From IMG/VR virus record IMGVR_UViG_3300044522_000545, positions 1-39,136 of that record: 39,136 nt of DNA; one strand, 5' to 3'. The notes under the pieces were generated by a model that was not told the DNA's origin, did not search any database, and saw only the letters and a list, made by a program, of their open reading frames with translations. The position numbers and the translations under genes were made by a program. This stretch comes from a virus. Shown piece after piece: positions 20,239 through 28,910 of the stretch; the stretch's first letter is position 1; each line of letters opens with the position of its first letter.

Positions 20239-20900
20239 AGCGTAGGCATTTCTAAAGACTGCCATTGTCTGTACAAACGAATCGCACGAATAAGCCCAAG
20301 GACATAATCTTTGGGCTTTTTCACATATTCCTGAAGGGTTCCCGTCTCACAAGCGATAAGGATCACGATCTGTTCGACCTTCTGACCCGTGAGTTCTTGG
20401 TACATGAGAGCATAAGCAGTCGCTTGCATGAAGTATCCTTTGATGGATGACTCATACTTCTCTCTCGTAGACCCCTTAAAGTCAACCACAGACAGTTTCC
20501 CATTGTAATCGCAGATACAGTCTACTCTTCCTGCCAAGCCTATAGACTCGCTCCACAGCGACTTTTCTAGGGCATAGACATTGGTGATCTTGTTGGCAAC
20601 ATGATCTCTCATGCTCATGTACAGATTGTTTATTTCTGTGTCCTCATTGAGAATTTCGGGATGGTTCTTGAGGAGGGTTTCCATCATGGAGTGAATGGTA
20701 TTTCCTCGATCACAAACCCGAATCATTTCCTTGGGATTGTTTTTTCGCCAAATGTCAAAACCTGCCTTACCCTCAAATCCCGTGACCGTGGTGACTGATG
20801 GTAGGGACTTACCTGATGGAGTGGTGTAGGTTCTACCGTTCTCGTTTTGAACTACTTGAAGGTCTGCCGTTGGAATGTCACATGGTATATAATTGTACAT
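20235..20900 (-). CDS. PD-(D/E)XK exonuclease (RecB/Cas4-like fold), 221 aa
   Basis: Motifs in order: RGNTIHSMMETL (about 65-76) gives the R/H of the first helix; ESIGLAGRVDCICDYNG (118-134) supplies Glu118 and the motif II Asp127; LSVVDFKGS (136-144) gives D140-x-K142; and YFMQATAYALMYQEL (156-170) is the Q-x-x-x-Y motif. This is the classic layout of phage exonucleases of the PD-(D/E)XK superfamily, which act in recombination or in degradation of host DNA. Length is in the usual range. No Shine-Dalgarno is evident; the ATG lies 9 nt after the previous stop. Confidence 0.8.
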   Translation of the reverse strand: MYNYIPCDIPTADLQVVQNENGRTYTTPSGKSLPSVTTVTGFEGKAGFDIWRKNNPKEMIRVCDRGNTIHSMMETLLKNHPEILNEDTEINNLYMSMRDHVANKITNVYALEKSLWSESIGLAGRVDCICDYNGKLSVVDFKGSTREKYESSIKGYFMQATAYALMYQELTGQKVEQIVILIACETGTLQEYVKKPKDYVLGLIRAIRLYRQWQSLEMPTL

Positions 20901-20909
20901 AAATTTTTG

Positions 20910-21146
20910 TTATCGAACCTGTTCGTAAGTAGGTGGCACATATGACCGTGCAGCAGTCTCATGGAGAACTTCGTTGAAGTACGAAATTGCTTCTCCTGCC
21001 GACATACCACTATACCGTGCATCGCGTAGCATGTCAATATAAATCGGATTAGAAATAATTACTCTCCAAGGAATGTTCATACGATCCGCACACTTATGCA
21101 TGAATGCTTGATCAGATTCACGAATTGGTTTTGGGTTTCTTGACAT
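20910..21146 (-). CDS. hypothetical protein, 78 aa
   Basis: ATG at 21146 preceded by AGGAG with about 10 nt spacing; it overlaps the end of the previous gene by 29 bp. The protein is helical (SDQAFMHKCADRMNIPWRVI; YIDMLRDARYSGMSAGEAIS), with no motif I recognise. It lies between a small basic protein and the exonuclease, suggesting a nucleic-acid context. Confidence 0.68.
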   Translation of the reverse strand: MSRNPKPIRESDQAFMHKCADRMNIPWRVIISNPIYIDMLRDARYSGMSAGEAISYFNEVLHETAARSYVPPTYEQVR

Positions 21147-21300
21147 GTTTCTTCTTCTCCTTTACTTCGGTCTTCGGCTCATCAATATAAAAGAATCCTG
21201 CACGAATTAGCCTATTTACACGGGCTTTCTTGAGTTCATCATCACCCGAAAGAATTGCGGTGAGTGCATGATTGATGTGTGGTAGTGCTTTCTTCGGCAT
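21118..21300 (-). CDS. small basic protein, 60 aa
   Basis: Start placed at the ATG at 21300 (MPKKALPHINHAL), which is exactly 5 nt after the late box CCTAAATA, instead of an upstream in-frame extension that would translate a terminator hairpin. The N-terminal 35 residues are helical (ALTAILSGDDELKKARVNRLIR); the tail is Lys-rich (KEKKKHVKKPKTNS). Predicted leaderless. Unknown function. Confidence 0.65.
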   Translation of the reverse strand: MPKKALPHINHALTAILSGDDELKKARVNRLIRAGFFYIDEPKTEVKEKKKHVKKPKTNS

Positions 21301-21305
21301 ACAAC

Positions 21306-21313
21306 TATTTAGG
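21306..21313 (-). promoter_or_regulatory. T4-type late promoter box (leaderless geometry)
   Basis: CCTAAATA on the minus strand; 5 nt to the ATG at 21300. Confidence 0.65.
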
Positions 21314-21338
21314 AAACGGAATTTATTTGAGGTGATAA

Positions 21339-21370
21339 TAAAAAACCCTCCCCTGCATAGCAGGGGAGGG
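21339..21370 (-). terminator. intrinsic terminator (minus)
   Basis: CCCTCCCCTGC and GCAGGGGAGGG, loop TAT, followed on the minus strand by a run of T. With the one at 21512 this makes a double terminator after gp32; the about 140 bp between the two hairpins holds no ORF with a credible start. Confidence 0.85.
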
Positions 21371-21511
21371 CGGCGGCGAAATTCCTTGTCGTGGGATTTA
21401 CCAAATCCCAGACGCACAATGACCAGCGTAATCACGCGAACCACTGTCTCCACGATCATTCTTGGTTTGAAGAACGAGGCACTATTATGTATATCCACAG
21501 AAATCTACAAA

Positions 21512-21548
21512 ATAAAAAGAACCCCCGCAGATCAATACGGGGGTTCTT
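21512..21548 (-). terminator. intrinsic terminator downstream of gp32 (minus)
   Basis: AAGAACCCCCG/CGGGGGTTCTT stem with a 10-nt loop and TTTTTATT on the minus strand. Confidence 0.85.
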
Positions 21549-21575
21549 CGTTCATAATAACTAAATCACATTATG

Positions 21576-22508
21576 TCAATCTTCCCCTGCAAGCCCCTTG
21601 AAGAAGGCAAGTGCGTCATCTTCGTCACCCGAATCTTCCTTCGGCTTGGCTGAACGACCTGGATTCTTTGCTTCAACGGCAGGGAACTTCGGGGTGAACT
21701 TCTTCTGAGGCGCAGAATCTTCTTCATCAAGATCCATATTCTCTGCCTTTTGTGTCACAGAACCGTTCACAACCGATTGGAACTTTACTCGCAATTCTGC
21801 GTGTGGCTTGAATTGCTCAGGCTTGACAAACTCAATCAAGGAATATTCCTTGCGCCACAGTTCTTCAAGTGCCTTGTCATTGCCCTCAAGCAATGGGGCT
21901 GATGCAGAAAATTCACTCTTATCGTAATTTGTGTAACCTTCCACATTGCGAATCTTCAACTTAAAGTTTGCGCCCTGCCAAAAGTCAAAAGGATTAACAG
22001 CATCCTCATCCTTGTATTGGGGGTTCATCTTGTCGTTGATCTTGTCAAAGATCTTCTTTCCGTAGCGGAATAGAAAAGTCTTGCCGTTGTTAGCGGGATT
22101 CGTTGGGTCATCGACAACAAGAATGTTGCTGATGTATGACAACTTGCGCTTGCGGTCTCGCGCAATGTTCTTGTCATCTTCAACCCCACTATTCCACAAT
22201 TCGTTGTTTGCCTCACAGACAGGGCATTTGCCGCCGATAGTCGTTGGGCAGTTCTCGATATACCAACCACCCTTAGATTGGAATCCGTGCGAGAAGATTC
22301 GAACCCAAGGAAGATCTTCATTTGGTGGTGCAGGAAGGAAGCGGATTGCTGCATATCCGTTTCCCGTCTTATCGACCTCTGCCTTCCAAAAGCGATCATC
22401 CTTGTATGAGTTCTCACTAGCACCCTTGACGACCTTATCAAGTTCCTTGGCGATCTTTGAAACATCGGTTTTAGAACTCTTCTTCAATCCTGAAAATGAA
22501 TCTGACAT
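21576..22508 (-). CDS. gp32-like single-stranded DNA-binding protein, 310 aa
   Basis: Matches T4-like gp32 in architecture. The core RFLPAPPNEDLPWVRIFSHGF, GGWYIENCPTTIGG and CPVCEANNELWNSG is characteristic. Zinc ligands H74-x12-C87-x7-C95-x2-C98 are all present, as in T4 (H64, C77, C87, C90). The N-terminal 30 residues carry the basic cooperative segment, and the C-terminal 50 residues are acidic (DEEDS; DSGDEDDALAFFKG), the tail that contacts replication partners. It coats single-stranded DNA in replication and recombination. Start at 22508 from the AGGAGA Shine-Dalgarno. A double terminator follows. Confidence 0.92.
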   Translation of the reverse strand: MSDSFSGLKKSSKTDVSKIAKELDKVVKGASENSYKDDRFWKAEVDKTGNGYAAIRFLPAPPNEDLPWVRIFSHGFQSKGGWYIENCPTTIGGKCPVCEANNELWNSGVEDDKNIARDRKRKLSYISNILVVDDPTNPANNGKTFLFRYGKKIFDKINDKMNPQYKDEDAVNPFDFWQGANFKLKIRNVEGYTNYDKSEFSASAPLLEGNDKALEELWRKEYSLIEFVKPEQFKPHAELRVKFQSVVNGSVTQKAENMDLDEEDSAPQKKFTPKFPAVEAKNPGRSAKPKEDSGDEDDALAFFKGLAGED

Positions 22509-22548
22509 AGTTGTGTTCTCCTTGAACGGTGTGTACTGCGAATGACTG

Positions 22549-22576
22549 ATTATACGAGATATTTTTGGTTTGTCAA
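22549..22576 (-). promoter_or_regulatory. sigma70 promoter of gp32
   Basis: TTGACA, 16 bp, TATAAT on the minus strand, with a leader of about 35 nt containing AGGAGA. Unlike the early cassettes this message is leadered, which leaves room for translational control such as T4 gp32 autoregulation. Confidence 0.85.
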
Positions 22577-22788
22577 GAAAAAGGTAGAGATTTCTTTCTT
22601 GGACGCAGATTGACTTCCATCGCTTCTTGCTCAATGTTTTCGACAATTGGACGAGAAATATGCTTGGCAATCATGACTACATCAATCGAATGCTCATCAC
22701 ACAGTTCTAAAACAGCGTCCATGTATGTCATTTTTCGGACAGAAACCATGTTTTCAATTAAGTTGGATACTTGTGTGGGGTCGAGCAT
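22573..22788 (-). CDS. gp33-like late-transcription co-activator, 71 aa
   Basis: Small helical protein with QVSNLIENMVSVRKMTYMDA, VLELCDEHSID and IEQEAMEVNLRP, the arrangement I remember for gp33 of T4-like cyanophages (LIE ... SYxDAVxxxCE ... IExEAxxLN). In T4, gp33 links the sliding clamp and RNA polymerase with sigma factor gp55 on late promoters; such boxes are abundant here, and the position next to gp32 agrees with T4 gene order. Start at 22788: the ATG is exactly 6 nt after TATAAT, so this mRNA is also predicted leaderless. The stop overlaps the gp32 promoter -35. Confidence 0.75.
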   Translation of the reverse strand: MLDPTQVSNLIENMVSVRKMTYMDAVLELCDEHSIDVVMIAKHISRPIVENIEQEAMEVNLRPRKKSLPFS

Positions 22789-22794
22789 AAGGGA

Positions 22795-22822
22795 ATTATA
22801 CACTATTTAGTAGATATGTCAA
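22795..22822 (-). promoter_or_regulatory. sigma70 promoter of the gp33-like gene (leaderless geometry)
   Basis: TTGACA, 16 bp, TATAAT; 6 nt to the ATG at 22788. Lies back-to-back with the plus-strand late box at 22825. Confidence 0.88.
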
Positions 22823-22824
22823 CA

Positions 22825-22832
22825 CATAAATA
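22825..22832 (+). promoter_or_regulatory. T4-type late promoter box
   Basis: CATAAATA on the plus strand, then a leader with AAAGGAA before the ATG at 22870. Confidence 0.72.
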
Positions 22833-22869
22833 ACGATAGTCAAAAGAATATTTCAAAGGAACCACCCCA

Positions 22870-24480
22870 ATGGCACTCGACACCAATGCAAATTTCGTAG
22901 TTTCAGGCGCAACACAAGAAGGCACAGTTGCCACCGATTACTCAACACTTGAGTCATCACACTTCCAAGTAACAAAGATTTCCTTTGGTGGTACGGGGGA
23001 AGAACCGATTCGCGTTACTGATTCGGTTGGGCTTCCTGTTGACATTTTGGGTTCTCCAACTGTAACTGTCTCCACAATCTCTCCTGGGGCTGTAGTGGGT
23101 ATTGCAGGGAATGTTGCTATCTTCGGCATTTCGGGTGCTACTGCTGTCGGGGTGACCGCTACCGATCTTGACATTCGATCCCTGACCGCAGGAGATCCCA
23201 CACTAGGTCTTGCCGTTGGTGCTGACTTCGTGCGTGTGGTAGGCTACTCAGGCGGTTGGGCTGTAGGCGTGACCGCAACTAACTTTGGTATTCGTGCTTT
23301 GACTGCGGGGGATCCTACGACCGCAACCGCAACAGGAGCGGATGTTGTTCGTGTCGTTGGATATTCGGGTGGATGGGCAATTGGAGTGACTGCTACTGAT
23401 TTGGACATTAGAAGTCTTACCTTTGGTTCTGATAGCGTTTCTGTGTTGAATACAGTTGCTGTTAGTTCCAGTGAGTTACCTTTCTCTGTTCCTCTTTCGG
23501 TGGTTACGGGGTTTCCGACAAGACTTCTTAGGTCAACCTTAGCGGGGGATAGAGTAACTTCTTTTGCCTCAATGCAATCGGATGTATCGGCAACTTCACC
23601 AAACGAAGATACTGTCCGTGTCGTTGGTCTTTCGGGAGCCTATCCTGTTGACTCTATGATGATGGGTCTTACTAATCTTTCAGACAGAACATCTCGCAGC
23701 CCATTTCGACTCAATTCTACGGGTGCTTTGTTTGTCAACCTTGAGGCAGGAAGCATCGGAGTTACGGCAGAAATTAGTGGGGCTAGCATCGTTCTAACGG
23801 GGCTTTCTCTTGCAGATGCAACTACGGCTGCTATGACCATTCAAATCAATGGTTACACAGGAGCGGGTGCGAGATTGATTGGCATTACTGCTACCGACCT
23901 AGACATTCGTGGTCTAAGTTTTGGAACCGATTCCGTTACCGCACATATTGTGTTCGATGCAAACACAGAAGTTGGAATCACGGGTGCTGCATGGTCAGTC
24001 TTGGATAGATTGGATGATACTATTGTTGACGCAGGACCATTCAAGAGAATAAAGACTGACGATGCAAACGCAGCAAATATCAATACCCTTTTGATAGAAT
24101 CGGGTGGTATTAGAGATGATATTAACAGCCTTGAGGCGTTTGTAAGTTCTGTATGGCAATCAAACCCCGCAGCGTTGAGGGTATCTGTGATGTCTGTGGC
24201 TCAACCATCGGGTGGAACAGCAGGGCGAGTATCACCACCGATCAATTCTAGTGCTGCAATGAATTTGGGATCGGCGGTACTTCAAAGTGGAGTTCACTTC
24301 AAGTCTGATTTGATCAACACTAATACGACAATCTTCATTGGAATGAATGCGGGAGTCACCGCAGGTAGAGGATATCCACTCTACAACGGCGATCAAATCT
24401 TCATCGAAACAGACAATACAAGTAGAATTTGGGTGTCTTCGGACACCGCAGGAACAACCCTCTATTACATTGGAACCTAA
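22870..24480 (+). CDS. virion structural protein, 536 aa, repetitive beta-rich
   Basis: Gly/Thr/Val/Ala-rich. A block of about 40 residues, VRVVGYSGGWAVGVTATDLDIRSLTAGDP, appears in at least three versions between residues 90 and 200 and a degenerate one near 335-360 (GITATDLDIRGLSFG). The C-terminal 60 residues (FIGMNAGVTAGRGYPLYNGDQIFIETDN) resemble the end of many phage neck/whisker or decoration proteins. Strongly beta. Late promoter and Shine-Dalgarno. First of three plus-strand virion genes. Exact position in the particle cannot be told. Confidence 0.75.
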   Translation: MALDTNANFVVSGATQEGTVATDYSTLESSHFQVTKISFGGTGEEPIRVTDSVGLPVDILGSPTVTVSTISPGAVVGIAGNVAIFGISGATAVGVTATDLDIRSLTAGDPTLGLAVGADFVRVVGYSGGWAVGVTATNFGIRALTAGDPTTATATGADVVRVVGYSGGWAIGVTATDLDIRSLTFGSDSVSVLNTVAVSSSELPFSVPLSVVTGFPTRLLRSTLAGDRVTSFASMQSDVSATSPNEDTVRVVGLSGAYPVDSMMMGLTNLSDRTSRSPFRLNSTGALFVNLEAGSIGVTAEISGASIVLTGLSLADATTAAMTIQINGYTGAGARLIGITATDLDIRGLSFGTDSVTAHIVFDANTEVGITGAAWSVLDRLDDTIVDAGPFKRIKTDDANAANINTLLIESGGIRDDINSLEAFVSSVWQSNPAALRVSVMSVAQPSGGTAGRVSPPINSSAAMNLGSAVLQSGVHFKSDLINTNTTIFIGMNAGVTAGRGYPLYNGDQIFIETDNTSRIWVSSDTAGTTLYYIGT

Positions 24481-24482
24481 AT

Positions 24483-24890
24483 ATGTCAAATGACTTTATC
24501 AATCGCAGAAATTTATCGAATCGTAGCAGACCATCAAGCCCCGTACTCGCTGAGTTTGAATTAATTCTTATTCCTGAGTTTGATAGTTTTTACTACCACA
24601 ATCCACCTGGAACTCAAGGTGGATCAAAAACCGAGAATGTCAATGGTATTGGTCATATTGACGAAACAACCGAAAATGTAATTGGATTGCTAAACCCGTG
24701 GAACGATGGGGCTGATATTCCTGCTGAAGGTGGTATGTTTAGTGTTCTTTTGAAGCCAAGAACACCTATTCGAACATTGTTAGGGTTCAATCTTTCAGCC
24801 ATTCCTACTAACGCTTCCGTATTTGATGCGAAACTTCTGTTTACTATTTCAAGTCACAAGAGTTGGCTTGGAACAAACCCATTTGGATAA
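24483..24890 (+). CDS. virion-associated protein, 135 aa, with the start of a DNRLRE-like domain
   Basis: Starts at 24483, one base after the previous stop. N-terminal 60 residues are unremarkable; residues about 100-127 (IRTLLGFNLSAIPTNASVFDAKLLFTIS) match the opening strands of a DNRLRE carbohydrate-type beta-sandwich domain (LGFNLSAIPTNASVxxAxL), but the protein stops soon after, so only the beginning of the domain is present. It may be a truncated fibre protein or a small adaptor for the beta-helix protein that starts 12 bp downstream. Confidence 0.68.
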   Translation: MSNDFINRRNLSNRSRPSSPVLAEFELILIPEFDSFYYHNPPGTQGGSKTENVNGIGHIDETTENVIGLLNPWNDGADIPAEGGMFSVLLKPRTPIRTLLGFNLSAIPTNASVFDAKLLFTISSHKSWLGTNPFG

Positions 24891-24902
24891 AAGAAAGCCC
24901 CC

Positions 24903-27900
24903 ATGCGAATAACCACACCCGACTACCCTATTCCAACAGCAGACAAGGTTCTTTATGTTTCCCCTAACGGAAGTGATATCTTCGGAGACGGAACAAGAGA
25001 TAACCCATACTTTAGTATCAAGGTGGCATACGCCGCTGTTCCTACCACGAACGACAAATGGTTTATTGTGGCATTAGACGGGGTCTATTCACTCACACGA
25101 ATCGAAAATGCGGGAGCAACCATAGCATGGAGTAGTACTCCAGGAACTAGTGGTAATGTGTTAACAGGGTTGGTTTTAGGTAATGATCTTTCATCTCAAT
25201 CCCTTACTCGTAGTAAAAATGTATGTTTGATGTCAGAAAACCTTGGCGGGTGTAAATTAATAGGTTCGGCTGAAATCCCCATTATTGGCGAAATTGATGG
25301 ATTAGCCGTATATGACAGAGGAATGTTGTTATCTAGTAGAGGAATTGGTAAATCTTCCCTAGCAGATTATTACATTTACACTCAAGAGTTAGAGACCGAT
25401 ATAGTCGTAAAAGACGATCTCAACACGATTACTTATCCTGCCATGTTAAATCGTTTAGAGGGAGATACCCCCGCAGAATTTTTTGTGGCAGGAACCAATT
25501 CATTCACGATTCCCGCAACCAAAGGAGTTCCAACTGCCCTAGACATAAACGGGATAACCTTCGGTTGTTTGAGAACATCAACATGGACTGCAACACAAAA
25601 TGCAGGTATCACTATTTTTAAAATAAACCTAGACAATAACGGTCAACACATAACCGATCTTATTACGGCTGAGACTGTCAATTTACCTGGTATCATATGG
25701 GAAGACACAACCTTTCTATGGCATAATGGTAATAATGGAGTTCAATTTAGTAAACTTGCAAAGGTTGATTTTGTTGACGGTGTCTGTACTGCTGTTTATA
25801 GTGACATTCGTGTTGGCGACAGAATCGTCGGTCTTGCCTTGATAGGGAATAAGAAATTTATCACAAAGGTTGGACAATATGGCACTGAGATAACTCCAAC
25901 TTCTCATAAAATTTATTACAAACCAAGAGAAGCAACAGCACCAACAACAATTAGATACCCAGCAATAACAACAGCATTCGTATCTGGGAATGTGAATAAT
26001 CTAGAAGTCACGGGATTTGAGATAGGTGAGTTTGAGGATGCAGCATGGATGCCTCTAACCATAAACACCTCATCCAATAACAAATTAAAATACAACATTA
26101 TTCGTGACCCAAAGACCGAGGGCGTGGCTGTGAGTAGAGGAATTAATTATGAAATTCACGGAAACCTGTTTTTGCGGTGTGGTCGTAGATGTATTACTAC
26201 ATCAAGTAACGCTGCAAATCTCCCCGTGACACAAAATGTCAGAATAACTAATAACACTTTGTTGTTTTGGCGAGAACGAGCAGCAATTTACAATCAAGCA
26301 ATTCGTGGTATTCATATTGAAGGAAATTTTCTCACCACTCTTTACTCACAACATGGTGATGTAATTGCCGTCTATGAAGGCTCAACAGATTGCACAATTA
26401 AGAGAAACTTTGCCTATACTCCTGAAGATATTGGTGTTCGCATCCAAGGGTATACCAAGGGAGGTTATACACTAAGCAACAACATTTTCTACTCAGATCC
26501 TGGATTGATCATTGATAGATTCCGAGGTATTAATCAAATAACAGATGCTTTGTCATTTGATAAACAGCACGATAAAGCAACATTCCATGTAGATCACAAT
26601 TACATTAGTCATTCGGGGAGTAAACCCGACATGACAACAGATGTTTGGTGGGGAATGTACAACAGAAAAATCAGAAATAATATTTTATCGGGTTCGGTCG
26701 ATTCCCTTGATAAATCATCTACGGGTTTAATCGCAGGAACGAATGGTTCTTATGCTGTTATAAATGGACTTGTAGGTTCGGGTTCTGCCGTAGGCAAAAG
26801 TATGACCATGCCTACATTATATCAATCTGCATATGAAGGATTGCTACCAGCCGCATATAATGGTAGTACAAATACCCCCTCTTCATCATGGGTTGCGGGG
26901 CGTTTTGTCCCCCCTGTAGGTGGAATCACGATGGAACAGTTTCCTTCGGGGCATTTTGCGTGGTCATATGATACAACAACTCCAAATTGGGACGGTACGG
27001 CTTGGGACGGGGTGCCTAGAGTCTACAACAATATTTTATTGTCACGAAACAACGGCTCTGATAGAGTTACCTTGGTTGATAATAGCATTACCATCACTCC
27101 TGGTTCCGCAGGTAGCACCAATGGTATTCCACTAGCCCAAACAAATACCATATTGGCTTCGGAAATTATCTACGCTAGTTCAGTTGCAATGAAAGATCGA
27201 GTAGAGGCATTGGCGGCTGGTACTAGAGATGCTACAGGAATTAACGGATTTTACGATTTTAGATCAAATCTTGCTCTAGATCCTGAAGAATTGATTGGCC
27301 CTGATTGGATTGGCCCACCCGTAATCCCTGAAGGTGGAGATTACTTGAGTTGGTGGGTGATGTCTGCTGGTATTATTGCTGGAGACACAACAACAAGCAA
27401 TCCTGATCCTGATACCACTCCTATCGACAACCATCCGATCACAGTCGCACTTACTACATCTGATGTCATCTTTGGTGCTTTCGATTGGGATTTTAAGGAC
27501 AACACAACAGCGACAAGACATGGTGCTGATTCGTTCTTTGTAACTTCGGGCATAACTCAGATTCCCAACTATCTTAATGATATCCCATTGTTCACAGATC
27601 CCAATAGAAACAATCCTGGGATTGGCCCAAGTCGCAGCAATGAACAAAATGCTGACAATGAACTCATTGGAACTCAAGGTGGAGTTTATGTCAATGGATC
27701 CAATATGGACTTCACATTGGATCCTACCGTTGGAAACAGAAACACATTGAACATAAACACCATTGCCACTAAGTTCATGCAAGAAGCAAGAGTCCTTGGT
27801 GGTGTGACCATGAACCTTATCCTTCACGGTAAGTCAGTACCTAGTGAGGCGTTCGCTGAGTACAAGTATGTTGCTGCTCCTTCTCCTGCTTTTCCTGAAT

Positions 27901-28805
27901 TTCCTGAGAGTAATGAAAATATAGAAGGAGTTCATTTCGCTGATTTCTACCGAAAGTACGCCTACATTGCGTTCAATAGCCGCGAAGTTCCTGTTCAATC
28001 AATTACCTCAAATCAAATATCATTCCGCAAGAGTTTCCATCATGGGTTTGCAAAGTGGTCAAAGGCTGACCTAGCGGGTCTTTCTTTGTCAAATGGGGCA
28101 ACGGGGGTTTCCCAAATTCAGGCTTTGAATAGTTCTTTGTGGAACACTCCACACGGTCTATCGTTTGGAGCCTTGTGTACTTTTGATGCCCTAACAACAC
28201 CAATTAATGAAACCGCTAGTGCTATCAATGCTACTAATGTACCAACCAGCATTTCTTGTACGAACAAGACACTAAGGTTTGTTGGAATACAAAATCTGAC
28301 CGCCCACTTCCAAGCGGTGGCAACTAAAGCATTCTCATTGTTTAGCACACTAACATTCAACCACAATGGTAAAATTATTGCTTCTGATCCACTCTTTGGT
28401 TTTGATGATCCAAATCCTGTGTATACTTTGACTAATCAGTCATCTCTAAGCATCAGAACTCAGTACGCTCACACTCATGGTAGCAAGAACTTGCTTGGGA
28501 TCAAGTTTGCTTCGGGGGCAACAAGGCTATCTGATGGTACATCAAACATTGGTATTGTAGCAGGTTCCTACATTCGTATTAGTGGATCTTCGGTGACTTC
28601 CAACAACGGAATCTACCAAGTACTCTCAATACAGAACGGTATTCCTAATGATACGAATGAGAACACATCACTCACTGATGGTTTGTCCCCGTTCTCGTAC
28701 CTAGAACTCAGTAGAGCCATCACACCCACAGCAGAAGGTAACAGCATTCTTATCGAGAATGTGAGCCATCTACCTATTCTGCACTTGAAGTATAGAACCT
28801 CGTAA
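24903..28805 (+). CDS. right-handed beta-helix tailspike or fibre protein, 1300 aa
   Basis: The opening KVLYVSPNGSDIFGDGTRDNPYFSIKVA is the standard start of the parallel beta-helix fold of pectate-lyase/DUF1565 type (YVSPxGSDxxxGT...P). Residues about 350-650 show beta-helix rungs with Asn ladders (NNLEVTGFEIG; NVRITNNTLLFW; HIEGNFLTTLY; DCTIKRNFAY). The remaining 600 residues are Ser/Thr/Asn-rich, and residues about 840-960 hold fibre-like linkers. It is very likely a receptor-binding spike, possibly with glycan-degrading activity, though no catalytic residues can be named. Convergent with the next gene; two hairpins follow. Confidence 0.82.
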   Translation: MRITTPDYPIPTADKVLYVSPNGSDIFGDGTRDNPYFSIKVAYAAVPTTNDKWFIVALDGVYSLTRIENAGATIAWSSTPGTSGNVLTGLVLGNDLSSQSLTRSKNVCLMSENLGGCKLIGSAEIPIIGEIDGLAVYDRGMLLSSRGIGKSSLADYYIYTQELETDIVVKDDLNTITYPAMLNRLEGDTPAEFFVAGTNSFTIPATKGVPTALDINGITFGCLRTSTWTATQNAGITIFKINLDNNGQHITDLITAETVNLPGIIWEDTTFLWHNGNNGVQFSKLAKVDFVDGVCTAVYSDIRVGDRIVGLALIGNKKFITKVGQYGTEITPTSHKIYYKPREATAPTTIRYPAITTAFVSGNVNNLEVTGFEIGEFEDAAWMPLTINTSSNNKLKYNIIRDPKTEGVAVSRGINYEIHGNLFLRCGRRCITTSSNAANLPVTQNVRITNNTLLFWRERAAIYNQAIRGIHIEGNFLTTLYSQHGDVIAVYEGSTDCTIKRNFAYTPEDIGVRIQGYTKGGYTLSNNIFYSDPGLIIDRFRGINQITDALSFDKQHDKATFHVDHNYISHSGSKPDMTTDVWWGMYNRKIRNNILSGSVDSLDKSSTGLIAGTNGSYAVINGLVGSGSAVGKSMTMPTLYQSAYEGLLPAAYNGSTNTPSSSWVAGRFVPPVGGITMEQFPSGHFAWSYDTTTPNWDGTAWDGVPRVYNNILLSRNNGSDRVTLVDNSITITPGSAGSTNGIPLAQTNTILASEIIYASSVAMKDRVEALAAGTRDATGINGFYDFRSNLALDPEELIGPDWIGPPVIPEGGDYLSWWVMSAGIIAGDTTTSNPDPDTTPIDNHPITVALTTSDVIFGAFDWDFKDNTTATRHGADSFFVTSGITQIPNYLNDIPLFTDPNRNNPGIGPSRSNEQNADNELIGTQGGVYVNGSNMDFTLDPTVGNRNTLNINTIATKFMQEARVLGGVTMNLILHGKSVPSEAFAEYKYVAAPSPAFPEFPESNENIEGVHFADFYRKYAYIAFNSREVPVQSITSNQISFRKSFHHGFAKWSKADLAGLSLSNGATGVSQIQALNSSLWNTPHGLSFGALCTFDALTTPINETASAINATNVPTSISCTNKTLRFVGIQNLTAHFQAVATKAFSLFSTLTFNHNGKIIASDPLFGFDDPNPVYTLTNQSSLSIRTQYAHTHGSKNLLGIKFASGATRLSDGTSNIGIVAGSYIRISGSSVTSNNGIYQVLSIQNGIPNDTNENTSLTDGLSPFSYLELSRAITPTAEGNSILIENVSHLPILHLKYRTS

Positions 28806-28811
28806 AAGAAA

Positions 28812-28846
28812 GCCTCCTACGACAAGTGAAGAGTGTCGTAGGAGGC
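28812..28846. terminator. hairpin between convergent genes
   Basis: GCCTCCTACGACA and TGTCGTAGGAGGC form a perfect 13-bp stem with loop AGTGAAGAG. No T tract on plus, short TTTCTTTT on minus, so it may stop both transcripts or stabilise 3' ends. Confidence 0.65.
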
Positions 28847-28850
28847 ACAT

Positions 28851-28878
28851 GTCGCGTTGTCAAAAATTGCGACTTTTT
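28851..28878 (+). terminator. intrinsic terminator (plus)
   Basis: GTCGC and GCGAC around a 13-nt loop, then TTTTT; ends the plus-strand virion operon. Confidence 0.6.
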
Positions 28879-28910
28879 ACGCCATTCTTGCCAAGGTGGG
28901 ATTTGCTAAA

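Noticed and set aside
21118-21498. Upstream extension of the 60-aa gene from a GTG at 21498
   Set aside because: It would translate a strong terminator hairpin; the ATG at 21300 has a late box at the right distance.
21370-21510. Possible tRNA or small RNA between the two terminators after gp32
   Set aside because: No acceptor stem or T-loop pattern could be found by eye and no promoter is evident.
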